Assembly: GCA_012727415.1 (NCBI GenBank) | Contig: JAAYHI010000023.1 | Span: 1-41,709 of the forward strand | Length of the DNA stretch: 41,709 bases | Reading direction: 5' to 3' | DNA from: Bacillota bacterium | GTDB lineage: Bacteria > Bacillota > Proteinivoracia > UBA4975 | Shown: positions 9,829 through 17,056 of the stretch, one piece after another | Layout: each line of letters begins with the position of its first letter | How positions within the stretch are numbered: position 1 is the stretch's first letter | Notes under the pieces: model-generated | The model's database searches: none | The model's input: only the letters and a program-made list of their open reading frames with translations | Told to the model about the DNA's origin: nothing | Made by a program: the position numbers and the translations under genes

Positions 9829-10721
9829 ACCTCAACTTCTTGCGCACCTTTGTCAGTGTTGTCGAAGAAGGCAACTTCTCCCGGGCGGCTGCCCGCCTGC
9901 ATCTGTCCCAGCCTGCAGTGAGCATGCAGATGCAGACTTTGGCAGATGACCTGGGTGTAGAATTGTTTCGGCGCCGGGGCCATCGGGTGGAACTGACTGA
10001 AGGCGGGCGCCTCCTGTATGACAAGGCCCGGGATATCCTGGGACTTTGGCAGAAGACGGTGCACCAGCTGGAGGGGCTGCAGCAGCAGCTGCAGGGCAGG
10101 CTGCAGTTGGGGGCCAGTACTGTCCCGGGAGACTACATTCTTCCTCCGCGACTATGTGAATTTTTTCGCCTCCATCCCGATATAGAAGTGCGCATGCAAG
10201 TTGCCCCCAGCCGGGAGATTATCAGGGAGCTGAAAGCGGGGCACCTGGACCTGGCAGTAGTGGGCCTTGAGCCTGAGGAGCCTGATTTGGCCAGGGAAGT
10301 GCTGCTGCGGGATCAGTTGGTGGCAGTAGTCAGCCCTGACCACCAGCTGGCTCAGGGCAGGCATATTACTGTTGACGATTTGCTGGCCCATCCCTTTTTG
10401 CAGCGAGGGGAGGGCTCGGCAACAAGACAGGTTTTGGATGATGCCCTCAAGGCAAAGGGAGTGAACCCCAGGCGGTTGCCGGTGGTGATGGAGCTTGGCA
10501 GCAGCCGGGCGCTGCTGGAAGCTGCCGCCCAGGGCTTAGGGGTGGCAGTGGTGTCAAGCCTTGCGGCCGCCGACTATTTCCAACAGGGGCAACTGGTGGG
10601 CAAGCCCGTCTCGGGCCTGGAGCTCAAGCGGAGCTTTTGGCTGGTGCAGCCCAAGGTTTCCCTGTCTGCAGTTGTGACCGCTTTCATTAATTTTTTGCGA
10701 AGGAGTGAAAATCTTGCCTGA
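9825..10721 (+). CDS. LysR-family regulator, selenium-cluster type
   Basis: A 298-residue LysR-type transcription factor. An N-terminal winged helix-turn-helix (about residues 1-60, with NFSRAAARLHLSQPAVSMQM) is followed by a two-lobed effector-binding domain. It overlaps selB by four bases and overlaps selD by eight, so it is translated as part of the sel operon. LysR proteins are known to occur in selenium gene clusters of anaerobic Gram-positives, and this context suggests that role. The effector and target promoters cannot be read from sequence; autoregulation from the promoter at 6487 is an inference. Confidence 0.85.
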   Translation: MNLNFLRTFVSVVEEGNFSRAAARLHLSQPAVSMQMQTLADDLGVELFRRRGHRVELTEGGRLLYDKARDILGLWQKTVHQLEGLQQQLQGRLQLGASTVPGDYILPPRLCEFFRLHPDIEVRMQVAPSREIIRELKAGHLDLAVVGLEPEEPDLAREVLLRDQLVAVVSPDHQLAQGRHITVDDLLAHPFLQRGEGSATRQVLDDALKAKGVNPRRLPVVMELGSSRALLEAAAQGLGVAVVSSLAAADYFQQGQLVGKPVSGLELKRSFWLVQPKVSLSAVVTAFINFLRRSENLA

Positions 10722-11742
10722 AGATATTCGCCTTACCCAAATGACAGAGGCAGCAGGCTGAGGTGCTAAACTGGGTCCGGGAGACCTGGCGCAAGTACTG
10801 GCGAAGCTGGATCTTAAGCCCGATGCCAACCTGCTGGTGGGGGCAAACACTGCAGATGACGCCGCTGTATACAAACTCAATGCCGAGCTGGCTGTTATCA
10901 GCACTCTGGACTTTTTTACCCCGATGCTGGATGACCCATACTCCTTCGGTCAGGTGGCTGCCGCCAACGCCCTCAGCGACATCTATGCCATGGGAGGGGT
11001 TCCCTTTCTCGCCCTCAACATCGTCGTCTATCCCCGCAAGCTTCCCCTGGAAGTGTTGGAATCGATTCTGCGGGGAGGCGCCGACAAAGTGATGGAAGCC
11101 GGTGCCAGGCTGGCGGGGGGGCATTCCATTGCTGAAGACAGCCCCATGTATGGCCTTGCTGTCAACGGCCTGGTCCACCCCGATAAAATCTGGACCAATG
11201 CCGGCGCAAAACCCGGGGACGCTTTGGTGTTGACCAAGCCCCTTGGCAGCGGCATCCTCTGCACAGCCATCAAGGGCGGCATTGCCACTGAGGAAGAAAT
11301 CTCCGCCGTTACCGAAGCAATGACCACTCTCAATGCCGCTGCCGCGAAAGCCGCTGCGGATTTAGAGGTTCATTCCTGCACTGACATCACCGGCTTCGGC
11401 CTGCTGGGCCATTTATCGGAAATGATGCTGGCCAGCAATGTGCGGGCAGAACTGGAATATGCCAGCATCCCCTTGATTACCGGTGTGGTGGAAAAGGCAA
11501 GTATGGGCATGGTCCCGGGAGGAGCCTACCGCAACAAAAAGCACCAAAGCTGCATGGTGCATTTCGCCAAGCCTGTAAGCGATGCTGAGGCCGATGTCCT
11601 CTTTGATCCCCAGACTTCCGGGGGCCTGCTCTTCAGCCTGCCCGAGGAGGATGCCAGGGTGTTGACCCGGCAGAATGTCGGCTGGCGCATAGGGCGGGTT
11701 CTGCCTCCGGGTGAAGATGGCAAATTGCTGCACATTGTCTAG
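10714..11742 (+). CDS. selD: Selenide, water dikinase SelD, a selenoprotein (in-frame TGA = Sec16)
   Basis: SelD makes selenophosphate from selenide and ATP. The full 342-residue frame starts at TTG 10714, with AAGGAG at 10700-10705, and reads through TGA at 10759-10761. There the protein has G-Sec-G-A-K-L, the position of the catalytic Cys or Sec in the SelD family. Conventional gene callers would begin at ATG 10837 and lose the active site. Downstream motifs fit: the DDAAVY metal-binding segment, GGVPFLALNIV, TDITGFGLLGH and DPQTSGGLL. A SECIS-like hairpin follows the TGA. Sec-containing SelD is known in several bacteria. The gene overlaps the LysR gene. Confidence 0.95.
10759..10789 (+). 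promoter_or_regulatory. UGA recoding site and bacterial SECIS-like hairpin in selD
   Basis: TGA at 10759-10761 is followed after 9 bases by a 7-bp stem, CTGGGTC (10771-10777) pairing with GACCTGG (10783-10789) including two G-U pairs. The 5-base loop is CGGGA. The loop starts 17 bases after the TGA and has G at its second position. This fits the known bacterial SECIS rules (short stem, small loop with an early G, loop about 16-37 bases from UGA). Confidence 0.8.
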
Positions 11743-11745
11743 CTC

Positions 11746-11774
11746 TTGCATCCCTTTGGGGATAAAGCTATAAT
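11746..11774 (+). promoter_or_regulatory. Promoter of the Sec tRNA gene
   Basis: TTGCAT (11746-11751) and a perfect TATAAT (11769-11774) are 17 bases apart. The expected start point, about 7 bases after the -10 box, coincides with G1 of the tRNA at 11781, so the transcript may have little or no 5' leader. Confidence 0.7.
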
Positions 11775-11780
11775 ATTACC

Positions 11781-11875
11781 GGGAATGGAGGAGTCCTGGT
11801 GGACTCTCTGGACTTCAAATCCAGTAACGGGCAGTGTATGTCCGTGGTGGGTTCGATTCCCATGCATTCCCGCCA
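11781..11875 (+). tRNA. selC: tRNA-Sec (anticodon TCA), selC
   Basis: A 95-base tRNA with the special selenocysteine architecture: a long acceptor arm (GGGAATGG against GCATTCCC), and a 6-bp D stem (GAGTCC/GGACTC) closed by a 4-base loop. The anticodon arm CTGGA-CTTCAAA-TCCAG has anticodon TCA. A 7-bp extra arm (ACGGGCA/TGTCCGT), a T arm with TTCGATT and an encoded 3' CCA follow. The eighth acceptor pair looks like a G-G mismatch. Seven T residues directly follow CCA and could end the transcript. It lies between selD and an fdhD-like gene. Confidence 0.97.
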
Positions 11876-11911
11876 TTTTTTTATATTCTTGGTTTAAGGA
11901 GGTGTTCCGCC

Positions 11912-12607
11912 TTGAACCTTAAGACAAAGCGCCAGGTAGTTACTGTTACCAGCGGACAAGCTGGGGAAAGGACTGACTTGCTGGCAACTGAAAGGCCGCT
12001 GACTATAATTGTCAACGGCCGTCAATATATTAGCCTGTTTTCCAGCGGCGGGTACGTGGAAGAACTGGCTGTGGGCTATGCCTTCAATCAGGGACTGCTG
12101 GCTTCCAGGGAAGACATACGCTCTCTGTCTGTCGGCGGCGACAGGGCGGTACTGGACCTTGCCGCCAAGCCGGGATCGGGAACCCTTCCCAGGATCACGG
12201 CGGGGATTAAGCTGCCGCCAGCCCAGATAACCAGACTTATGACAGAGTTTTCTTCAGCTTCTGTACTGTTTCAGGAGACCGGGGCGGTGCACTCGGCGGC
12301 CCTGGCGGGGGAGACAATCCTTGTCTTTCGGGAGGATATCTCCAGGCACAACACCATTGACATGTTGGCCGGTACCATAATTCTGCAGGGACTGAATCCT
12401 GAGTCCTTGTGCCTGCTTACCAGCGGCCGGATTTCTTCCGAGGTCGTCAGCAAATGCCATCGCATGGGAATAGGCCTTCTCATATCCCGCTCCGCTCCCA
12501 CTGCCCTGGCAGTGGAGCTGGCTGCAGAAGCGGGCATTACTGTAATTGGTTTTGCCCGGGAACAGCGCTTTAATATATACTGCAATCGGTGGAGGGTGGA
12601 GATATAA
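11912..12607 (+). CDS. FdhD-like protein lacking the CxxC sulfurtransferase motif
   Basis: A 231-residue member of the FdhD family, which normally passes sulfur to the molybdenum/tungsten cofactor of formate dehydrogenases, many of which are selenoproteins. Family motifs are visible: TGAVHSAAL at about 123-131, REDISRHNTID around 142, and TSGRISSEVVSK. The catalytic CxxC expected before the TGAVH motif is absent; that stretch reads GSGTLPRITAG with no Cys. RHN and TSGR regions are intact. I chose TTG 11912 because AAGGAGG at 11896-11902 precedes it; an in-frame ATG at 11834 lies within the tRNA. It may be a variant accessory protein or a non-catalytic paralogue. Confidence 0.85.
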   Translation: MNLKTKRQVVTVTSGQAGERTDLLATERPLTIIVNGRQYISLFSSGGYVEELAVGYAFNQGLLASREDIRSLSVGGDRAVLDLAAKPGSGTLPRITAGIKLPPAQITRLMTEFSSASVLFQETGAVHSAALAGETILVFREDISRHNTIDMLAGTIILQGLNPESLCLLTSGRISSEVVSKCHRMGIGLLISRSAPTALAVELAAEAGITVIGFAREQRFNIYCNRWRVEI

Positions 12608-13144
12608 GTGTTGAGACAGATCTTGGGCTTGTTGCTCCTGGCGGGAGTGGGCATAGCTTTGCTGGCAGGCGGCATTGCCGGAGCCCATGGCTGGGAGCTG
12701 CTTGCCCTGATAACCATAGGCCTGTTATTTTGCTTGGGGTTGGCCAGGCTCTTTTTCGCCCTGAAGGGAGGCGCCGCCAGCGGGGAAAGGGCGGGATTTC
12801 TGCCCATTGTTACTGCTGCAATTGTTGGCGCTGCTGCAACCTGGGGGCTGAGGGCGGGCCTGGGAATCAACCCATGCGTCGCTTCGGGGTTAGTGGGCAT
12901 TGTTGCTGCTCTGGCCCTGTCGGAGAATGTGGCGGCGGCGGTTTACGCAGCGTCCTTTGTCGCTACTTCCTCGCTGACGGTGTTGCCAGGCCTGCCCTTG
13001 GTGCTGTGGGCAGGGGCTTTAACAGGCGGCATTTGCTGCCTCACCTCCTCCGCCTATGCAGGCGTCGGCGGCAAACTGGGCACGATCGCTGCCGGGGCAG
13101 TGTTGGCTACCATGCTGATCTTCAGGGCTTTAGGGGGGATGTAG
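12608..13144 (+). CDS. Small polytopic membrane protein, unknown function (pair member 1)
   Basis: A 178-residue protein that is almost entirely hydrophobic, with about five or six predicted membrane segments. It starts with GTG directly after the fdhD-like stop, with GGAGGGTGGAG upstream. I do not recognise a family. Its C-terminal part, with YAGVGGKLGTIAAGAV, closely resembles the C-terminus of the next protein (FTGIGGKGGTIAAIAV), so the two look like diverged copies of one module. Position suggests co-transcription with the fdhD-like gene. A transport role is possible but unsupported. Confidence 0.75.
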   Translation: MLRQILGLLLLAGVGIALLAGGIAGAHGWELLALITIGLLFCLGLARLFFALKGGAASGERAGFLPIVTAAIVGAAATWGLRAGLGINPCVASGLVGIVAALALSENVAAAVYAASFVATSSLTVLPGLPLVLWAGALTGGICCLTSSAYAGVGGKLGTIAAGAVLATMLIFRALGGM

Positions 13145-13145
13145 C

Positions 13146-13523
13146 ATGTCCTTCCTCCAGGTCCTCATTACTTCCCTGGCGGCAGGTCTGCTGACCCGGT
13201 TTCTCACCTCCCGCCTGCAGCGGGGGCCGGTGCTTTCCTCAGCTCTTGTTACAGTGGCGGCCGGCTTAGCGTTGCCTGTACTTCTCTCCCAGGGAGGAGC
13301 CCTGGTGCCGGTGGCAGCCTGTGCTTCCTATGTTGGGATGACGGCCGACAATCGCTTGGACAGGCCCTGGCAGCTGGCAGTTGCCTTGAGCCTCAGCGCA
13401 GTTCTCTATGTTGCCTCCGCTGCAACCTTTACAGGCATTGGCGGCAAGGGGGGCACTATAGCTGCCATCGCTGTCATTGCTGTATGGGGATGCGTCGGGC
13501 GCCATGCTCAGGATTCTCAATAA
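13146..13523 (+). CDS. Small polytopic membrane protein, unknown function (pair member 2)
   Basis: A 125-residue hydrophobic protein with about four membrane segments, starting 1 base after the previous stop with AGGGGGGAT upstream. It shares a Gly-rich motif (GIGGKGGTIAA, about residues 99-109) and the preceding helix pattern with its neighbour. The two-gene arrangement resembles small heteromeric membrane proteins, but no function can be assigned. It ends the transcription unit: an intrinsic terminator lies 8 bases after its stop. Confidence 0.75.
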   Translation: MSFLQVLITSLAAGLLTRFLTSRLQRGPVLSSALVTVAAGLALPVLLSQGGALVPVAACASYVGMTADNRLDRPWQLAVALSLSAVLYVASAATFTGIGGKGGTIAAIAVIAVWGCVGRHAQDSQ

Positions 13524-13530
13524 ACCTTGA

Positions 13531-13556
13531 CCTCAGCCCACAGGGGCTGGGGTTTT
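13531..13556 (+). terminator. Intrinsic terminator after the membrane-protein pair
   Basis: A 9-bp stem (CCTCAGCCC with GGGCTGGGG, one G-U pair) closed by ACAG and followed by TTTT. It separates the fdhD-like/membrane-protein unit from groES. Confidence 0.85.
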
Positions 13557-13569
13557 GTATATTTGATTC

Positions 13570-13595
13570 TTTTGGGGAAATAATGATATGGTGGA
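13570..13595 (+). repeat. Short intergenic motif, copy A
   Basis: TTTTGGGG, then AATGATAT and GTGGA, nearly matching copy B at 21605-21627. Both copies lie just downstream of an intrinsic terminator and neither is in a gene. Function is unknown. Confidence 0.4.
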
Positions 13596-13684
13596 CTCAG
13601 GAAGGCAGGCGCCATAATCAGGAGCTTCAGCAAGCTTTGGCAAGCTAATTGCCCATAATCGCTGAAAATCGCAAAATATCATTG

Positions 13685-13713
13685 TTGCCCTTAATGGCCC
13701 TAGACCTTAAAAT
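13685..13713 (+). promoter_or_regulatory. groES-groEL promoter
   Basis: TTGCCC (13685-13690) and TAAAAT (13708-13713) separated by 17 bases. The CIRCE operator begins 12 bases after the -10 box, the usual arrangement for HrcA repression. Confidence 0.65.
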
Positions 13714-13724
13714 AATACTTGGTG

Positions 13725-13751
13725 TTAGCACTCAGCAAGGGCGAGTGCTAA
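13725..13751 (+). promoter_or_regulatory. CIRCE operator (HrcA binding site)
   Basis: TTAGCACTC, 9 bases, GAGTGCTAA: a perfect match to the CIRCE consensus. HrcA repressor is expected to bind here and be released on heat stress. hrcA is not in this window. Confidence 0.97.
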
Positions 13752-13780
13752 CAAAAACAATAAAGAAGGAGGTCAATTTG

Positions 13781-14068
13781 ATGAACATCAAGCCTCTTGG
13801 CGATCGTGTGGTAATTAAGGCATTGGAACAGGATGAAATTACCCCCAGCGGCATTGTCTTGCCGGACAAGGCCAAGGAAAAGCCCCAGGAAGGTGAAGTT
13901 ATCGCTGTTGGCCCCGGCAAAGTCCTGGAAAACGGGACCCGCCAGGAAATGGAAGTCAAGGTCGGGGACAGGGTAATCTATTCCAAGTATGCCGGTACCG
14001 AAATTAAGAAAGATGGCCAGGAATACCTGATTCTCAGCGAACGAGATATCCTGGCAATAGTGGGCTAA
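13781..14068 (+). CDS. groES: Co-chaperonin GroES
   Basis: A 95-residue GroES, the lid of the GroEL folding chamber in the cytoplasm. The start MNIKPLGDRVVIK, the mobile-loop region (EDEITPSGIVLPD-like) and the C-terminal SERDILAIV are typical. ATG 13781 is preceded by GAAGGAGGT at 13765-13773. An in-frame start upstream (13649) would place promoter and CIRCE inside the gene and is rejected. groEL follows after 27 bases with its own AAAGGAGG. Control by HrcA through CIRCE is well supported. Confidence 0.98.
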   Translation: MNIKPLGDRVVIKALEQDEITPSGIVLPDKAKEKPQEGEVIAVGPGKVLENGTRQEMEVKVGDRVIYSKYAGTEIKKDGQEYLILSERDILAIVG

Positions 14069-14095
14069 TAACATAGGAGAAAAGGAGGAATACGG

Positions 14096-15721
14096 ATGGC
14101 AAAACAAATACTGTTCAGGGAAGATGCCCGCAAGGCTCTGGAGCGGGGAGTCAATACCCTGGCTGATACAGTAAAAGTTACCCTCGGCCCCAAGGGCCGC
14201 AACGTGGTTTTAGATAAGAAGTTTGGTTCTCCCCTCATCACCAATGACGGGGTTACTATTGCTCGGGAAATAGAGCTGGAAGACGGCTTTGAAAACATGG
14301 GGGCACAGCTGGTAAAAGAAGTTGCCACCAAGACTCAGGATGTAGCCGGGGACGGCACCACTACTGCTACCCTGTTGGCCCAGGCCATCATCCGCGAAGG
14401 CATCAAGAATGTCACTGCCGGCGCAAATCCCATGATCCTGCGCAAGGGAATTGAAAAGGCTGTCAAGGCTGTTGTGGAAGAAATCAAGAAGATTAGCAAG
14501 CCCATTAAGGGTAAGGATGACATCGCCAGAGTTGCAGCCATTTCTGCAGATGACGATGAAATTGGCCAACTCATTGCCGAAGCCATGGAAAAGGTCGGCA
14601 AGGACGGCGTCATCACGGTAGAAGAATCCAAGGGATTTGGCACCAGCCTGAAGATTGTCGAAGGTATGCAGTTTGACCGGGGTTACCTCTCCCACTACAT
14701 GGTCACTGACACCGAAAAGATGGAAGCGGTGCTGGAAGAACCCTTTATTCTCATTACCGACCGCAAAATCAGCAATGTCCAGGATATCCTTCCTGTTTTA
14801 GAGAAAATCCTCCAGCAGGGCAAGCCCTTGCTTCTCATCGCTGAGGATGTCGAAGGAGAAGCTCTGGCAACTTTGGTTGTCAACAAACTGCGGGGGACAT
14901 TTACCTGTGTGGCAGTCAAGGCCCCTGGCTTTGGCGATCGCCGCAAGGCCATGTTAGAAGATATCGCTACCCTGACTGGCGGCCGTGTAATTTCTGAAGA
15001 ACTTGGCCTCGACCTCAAGAATACCGAGATCAGCATGTTGGGCCGTGCCCGCCAGGTCAAGATTACCAAGGACGATACCATCATCGTCGATGGCTATGGC
15101 GATACCGCAGAAATCAAGAAGCGCATCGACCAGCTGCGGGTGCAGATTGAAGATACCGATTCAGACTTTGATCGGGAAAAATTGCAGGAGCGCTTGGCTA
15201 AACTGGCCGGTGGCGTAGCTGTTATCGAAGTTGGCGCTGCTACTGAAACTGAACTCAAGGAAATTAAGCTGCGCATTGAAGACGCTCTGTCTGCCACCAA
15301 GGCTGCAGTGGAAGAAGGAATCGTTGCCGGCGGCGGCACGGCCTTTATCAACGCCATTCCCGCCCTCGACAAAATCCCTGCTGAAGGCGATGAATTAACC
15401 GGTATCAACATCATCCGCCGGGCACTGGAAGAGCCTGTGCGCATGATCGCTGAAAACGCAGGCCTCGAAGGTTCTGTAGTTGTAGAACGCCTGAAGAATG
15501 AGCCTGCCGGCATTGGCTTCAACGCCCTCACCGAAGTATACGAAGATATGGTCAAGGCCGGCATTGTCGACCCGGCAAAGGTCACCCGTTCTGCCCTGCA
15601 GAATGCCGCTAGCATTTCCGCAATGTTCCTGACCACCGAAGCCGTAGTCTGCGACATTCCTGAAAAGGAAGCTGCCAACCCCGGCATGGGTGGAATGGGC
15701 GGCGGCATGGGCATGATGTAA
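14096..15721 (+). CDS. groEL: Chaperonin GroEL
   Basis: A 541-residue GroEL, the ATP-driven chaperonin. The N-terminal KVTLGPKGRNVVLD, the ATP-site VAGDGTTTAT, the VEEGIVAGGGTA segment and the Gly-Met C-terminal tail (GMGGGMGMM) are all present and the length is normal. It is transcribed with groES from the CIRCE-controlled promoter and ends before a strong terminator. No anomaly seen. Confidence 0.99.
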   Translation: MAKQILFREDARKALERGVNTLADTVKVTLGPKGRNVVLDKKFGSPLITNDGVTIAREIELEDGFENMGAQLVKEVATKTQDVAGDGTTTATLLAQAIIREGIKNVTAGANPMILRKGIEKAVKAVVEEIKKISKPIKGKDDIARVAAISADDDEIGQLIAEAMEKVGKDGVITVEESKGFGTSLKIVEGMQFDRGYLSHYMVTDTEKMEAVLEEPFILITDRKISNVQDILPVLEKILQQGKPLLLIAEDVEGEALATLVVNKLRGTFTCVAVKAPGFGDRRKAMLEDIATLTGGRVISEELGLDLKNTEISMLGRARQVKITKDDTIIVDGYGDTAEIKKRIDQLRVQIEDTDSDFDREKLQERLAKLAGGVAVIEVGAATETELKEIKLRIEDALSATKAAVEEGIVAGGGTAFINAIPALDKIPAEGDELTGINIIRRALEEPVRMIAENAGLEGSVVVERLKNEPAGIGFNALTEVYEDMVKAGIVDPAKVTRSALQNAASISAMFLTTEAVVCDIPEKEAANPGMGGMGGGMGMM

Positions 15722-15728
15722 AATAATC

Positions 15729-15757
15729 AAAAGGACCGTTAAGCGGTCCTTTTTTTA
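15729..15757 (+). terminator. Intrinsic terminator of groES-groEL
   Basis: An 8-bp perfect stem, AAGGACCG with CGGTCCTT, with loop TTAAG and a run of seven T residues. A textbook rho-independent terminator. Confidence 0.95.
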
Positions 15758-15849
15758 TGTGTTTTGTTACGAAAAAACAAAAAACAGGAAGGCATTTTTT
15801 CAAATTATGGCGAAGTAATATGAGACATTTTTTTAAAGGGGGTCTTATT

Positions 15850-17055
15850 TTGCCTAAGTTCAGGGGAGGTTTTTGGGTAATGTCCCTCTTTACATGTATC
15901 GCCCTTATGAGTGCCGCCTGGATTCATAAGCCCCTGTTGTGGTTTCTCTTTTACCTGGGCCTGGGCTGCATCCTGCTGGCTGTGCTCTACCGCTGGAGGA
16001 ACTGGTCAGCCCTTGAAATTACCAGGAGCTTTAACACCGACAAGATTATAATGGAGGCAGGTTCAACCCTGCAGATATTGCTGCATGCCAGGGTCATGAG
16101 ATTATTGCCCTGGCCCTGGATAGAAATTGAGGATGTTTTGCCCCCGGCCCTGGCCAGGCACATGGCCAGGGAGCCAAAGGAGCATTTAGTCTGGGCTCGC
16201 AAAGGCACAGTGCAATATGCTTCTTTCCGCGTCCCCAATCTTCCTCGCGGCATACACCAGTGGGATACTTTTCTGTATCAATCAGGAGACCCCCTGGGGT
16301 TTGTCACTTACAGGGGACGGATAAGACAGCCAGCCGAACTCTTGGTTTACCCGCGGACAATTGAATTGCCTGCCTGGAGTTTCTTTCCCCGCCGGGTGGA
16401 GGGAGCTGTCATGCCCAAGAGGACTTTTAACCAAAGCCAGGTGCAATTAGCCGGAATCCGGGATTATCAGCCGGGAGACAGGTTTGGCCTTATCGACTGG
16501 AAGTCGACAGCCAAAACCGGAAATTTGCTTTCCAAGGAATTCGAGCCCTTGCTGATGAGTTTTTCTCTGGTAGTCCTGGATTGCACCATAGATTCCTGGA
16601 AGCGGGATTATGACCCGGCTTTTGAAGACGCAGTGGTTGTAGCTGCCTCGTTGGTCAAAGGGGCGGTGGCAGCCCATATTCCCACCCGGTTTCACAGCAA
16701 TTACACCCGGCAGCGGGGACAGATGTCGATCACTTCCAAGGCAGATTACTATACTCTTCTGGGGCATCTGGCTGCTATTGACTCTGACGGCAGGGATATT
16801 ATGACCCAAATGCTGTACCAGGAATTGTTCCTCCGGGATAATAATGTAGTGGTTGTATCTTCCCACCGGGGAATAAAGCTGCGCCAGGTGCTGCGCCACA
16901 TATCGGTGCGGGGAAATGCCGTTACTTTAATTATGGTCAACGGCAAGACTGAGCTTCAGGCACCTGTCTCCACCAGGAGAGACGGGTACTATACTGAAAT
17001 CTTTATCGACACGCCGGAAGATTTAATTCAGGCTAGGGCAAAGGAAGTGATTTAA
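15850..17055 (+). CDS. DUF58 domain membrane protein (second copy)
   Basis: A 401-residue DUF58 protein with two N-terminal membrane helices (roughly residues 10-50), a beta-rich middle and the signature DYQPGDRFGLIDWKST at about 205-220. Unlike the copy at 1252 it is membrane-anchored. I chose TTG 15850 because AAAGGGGG at 15835-15842 lies 7 bases upstream; in-frame ATGs at 15757 and 15820 lack a good ribosome site, though 15820 is possible. It is the first gene of a DUF58-transglutaminase-MoxR set, a known combination. Function of such systems is unproven; envelope-related roles are often proposed. Confidence 0.85.
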   Translation: MPKFRGGFWVMSLFTCIALMSAAWIHKPLLWFLFYLGLGCILLAVLYRWRNWSALEITRSFNTDKIIMEAGSTLQILLHARVMRLLPWPWIEIEDVLPPALARHMAREPKEHLVWARKGTVQYASFRVPNLPRGIHQWDTFLYQSGDPLGFVTYRGRIRQPAELLVYPRTIELPAWSFFPRRVEGAVMPKRTFNQSQVQLAGIRDYQPGDRFGLIDWKSTAKTGNLLSKEFEPLLMSFSLVVLDCTIDSWKRDYDPAFEDAVVVAASLVKGAVAAHIPTRFHSNYTRQRGQMSITSKADYYTLLGHLAAIDSDGRDIMTQMLYQELFLRDNNVVVVSSHRGIKLRQVLRHISVRGNAVTLIMVNGKTELQAPVSTRRDGYYTEIFIDTPEDLIQARAKEVI

Positions 17056-17056
17056 T

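Noticed and set aside
11834..11911. Upstream extension of the fdhD-like gene
   Set aside because: It would start inside the Sec tRNA; TTG 11912 has a strong AAGGAGG at the right distance.
13649..13780. Upstream extension of groES
   Set aside because: It would run through the promoter and the CIRCE operator; family alignment and ribosome site support ATG 13781.
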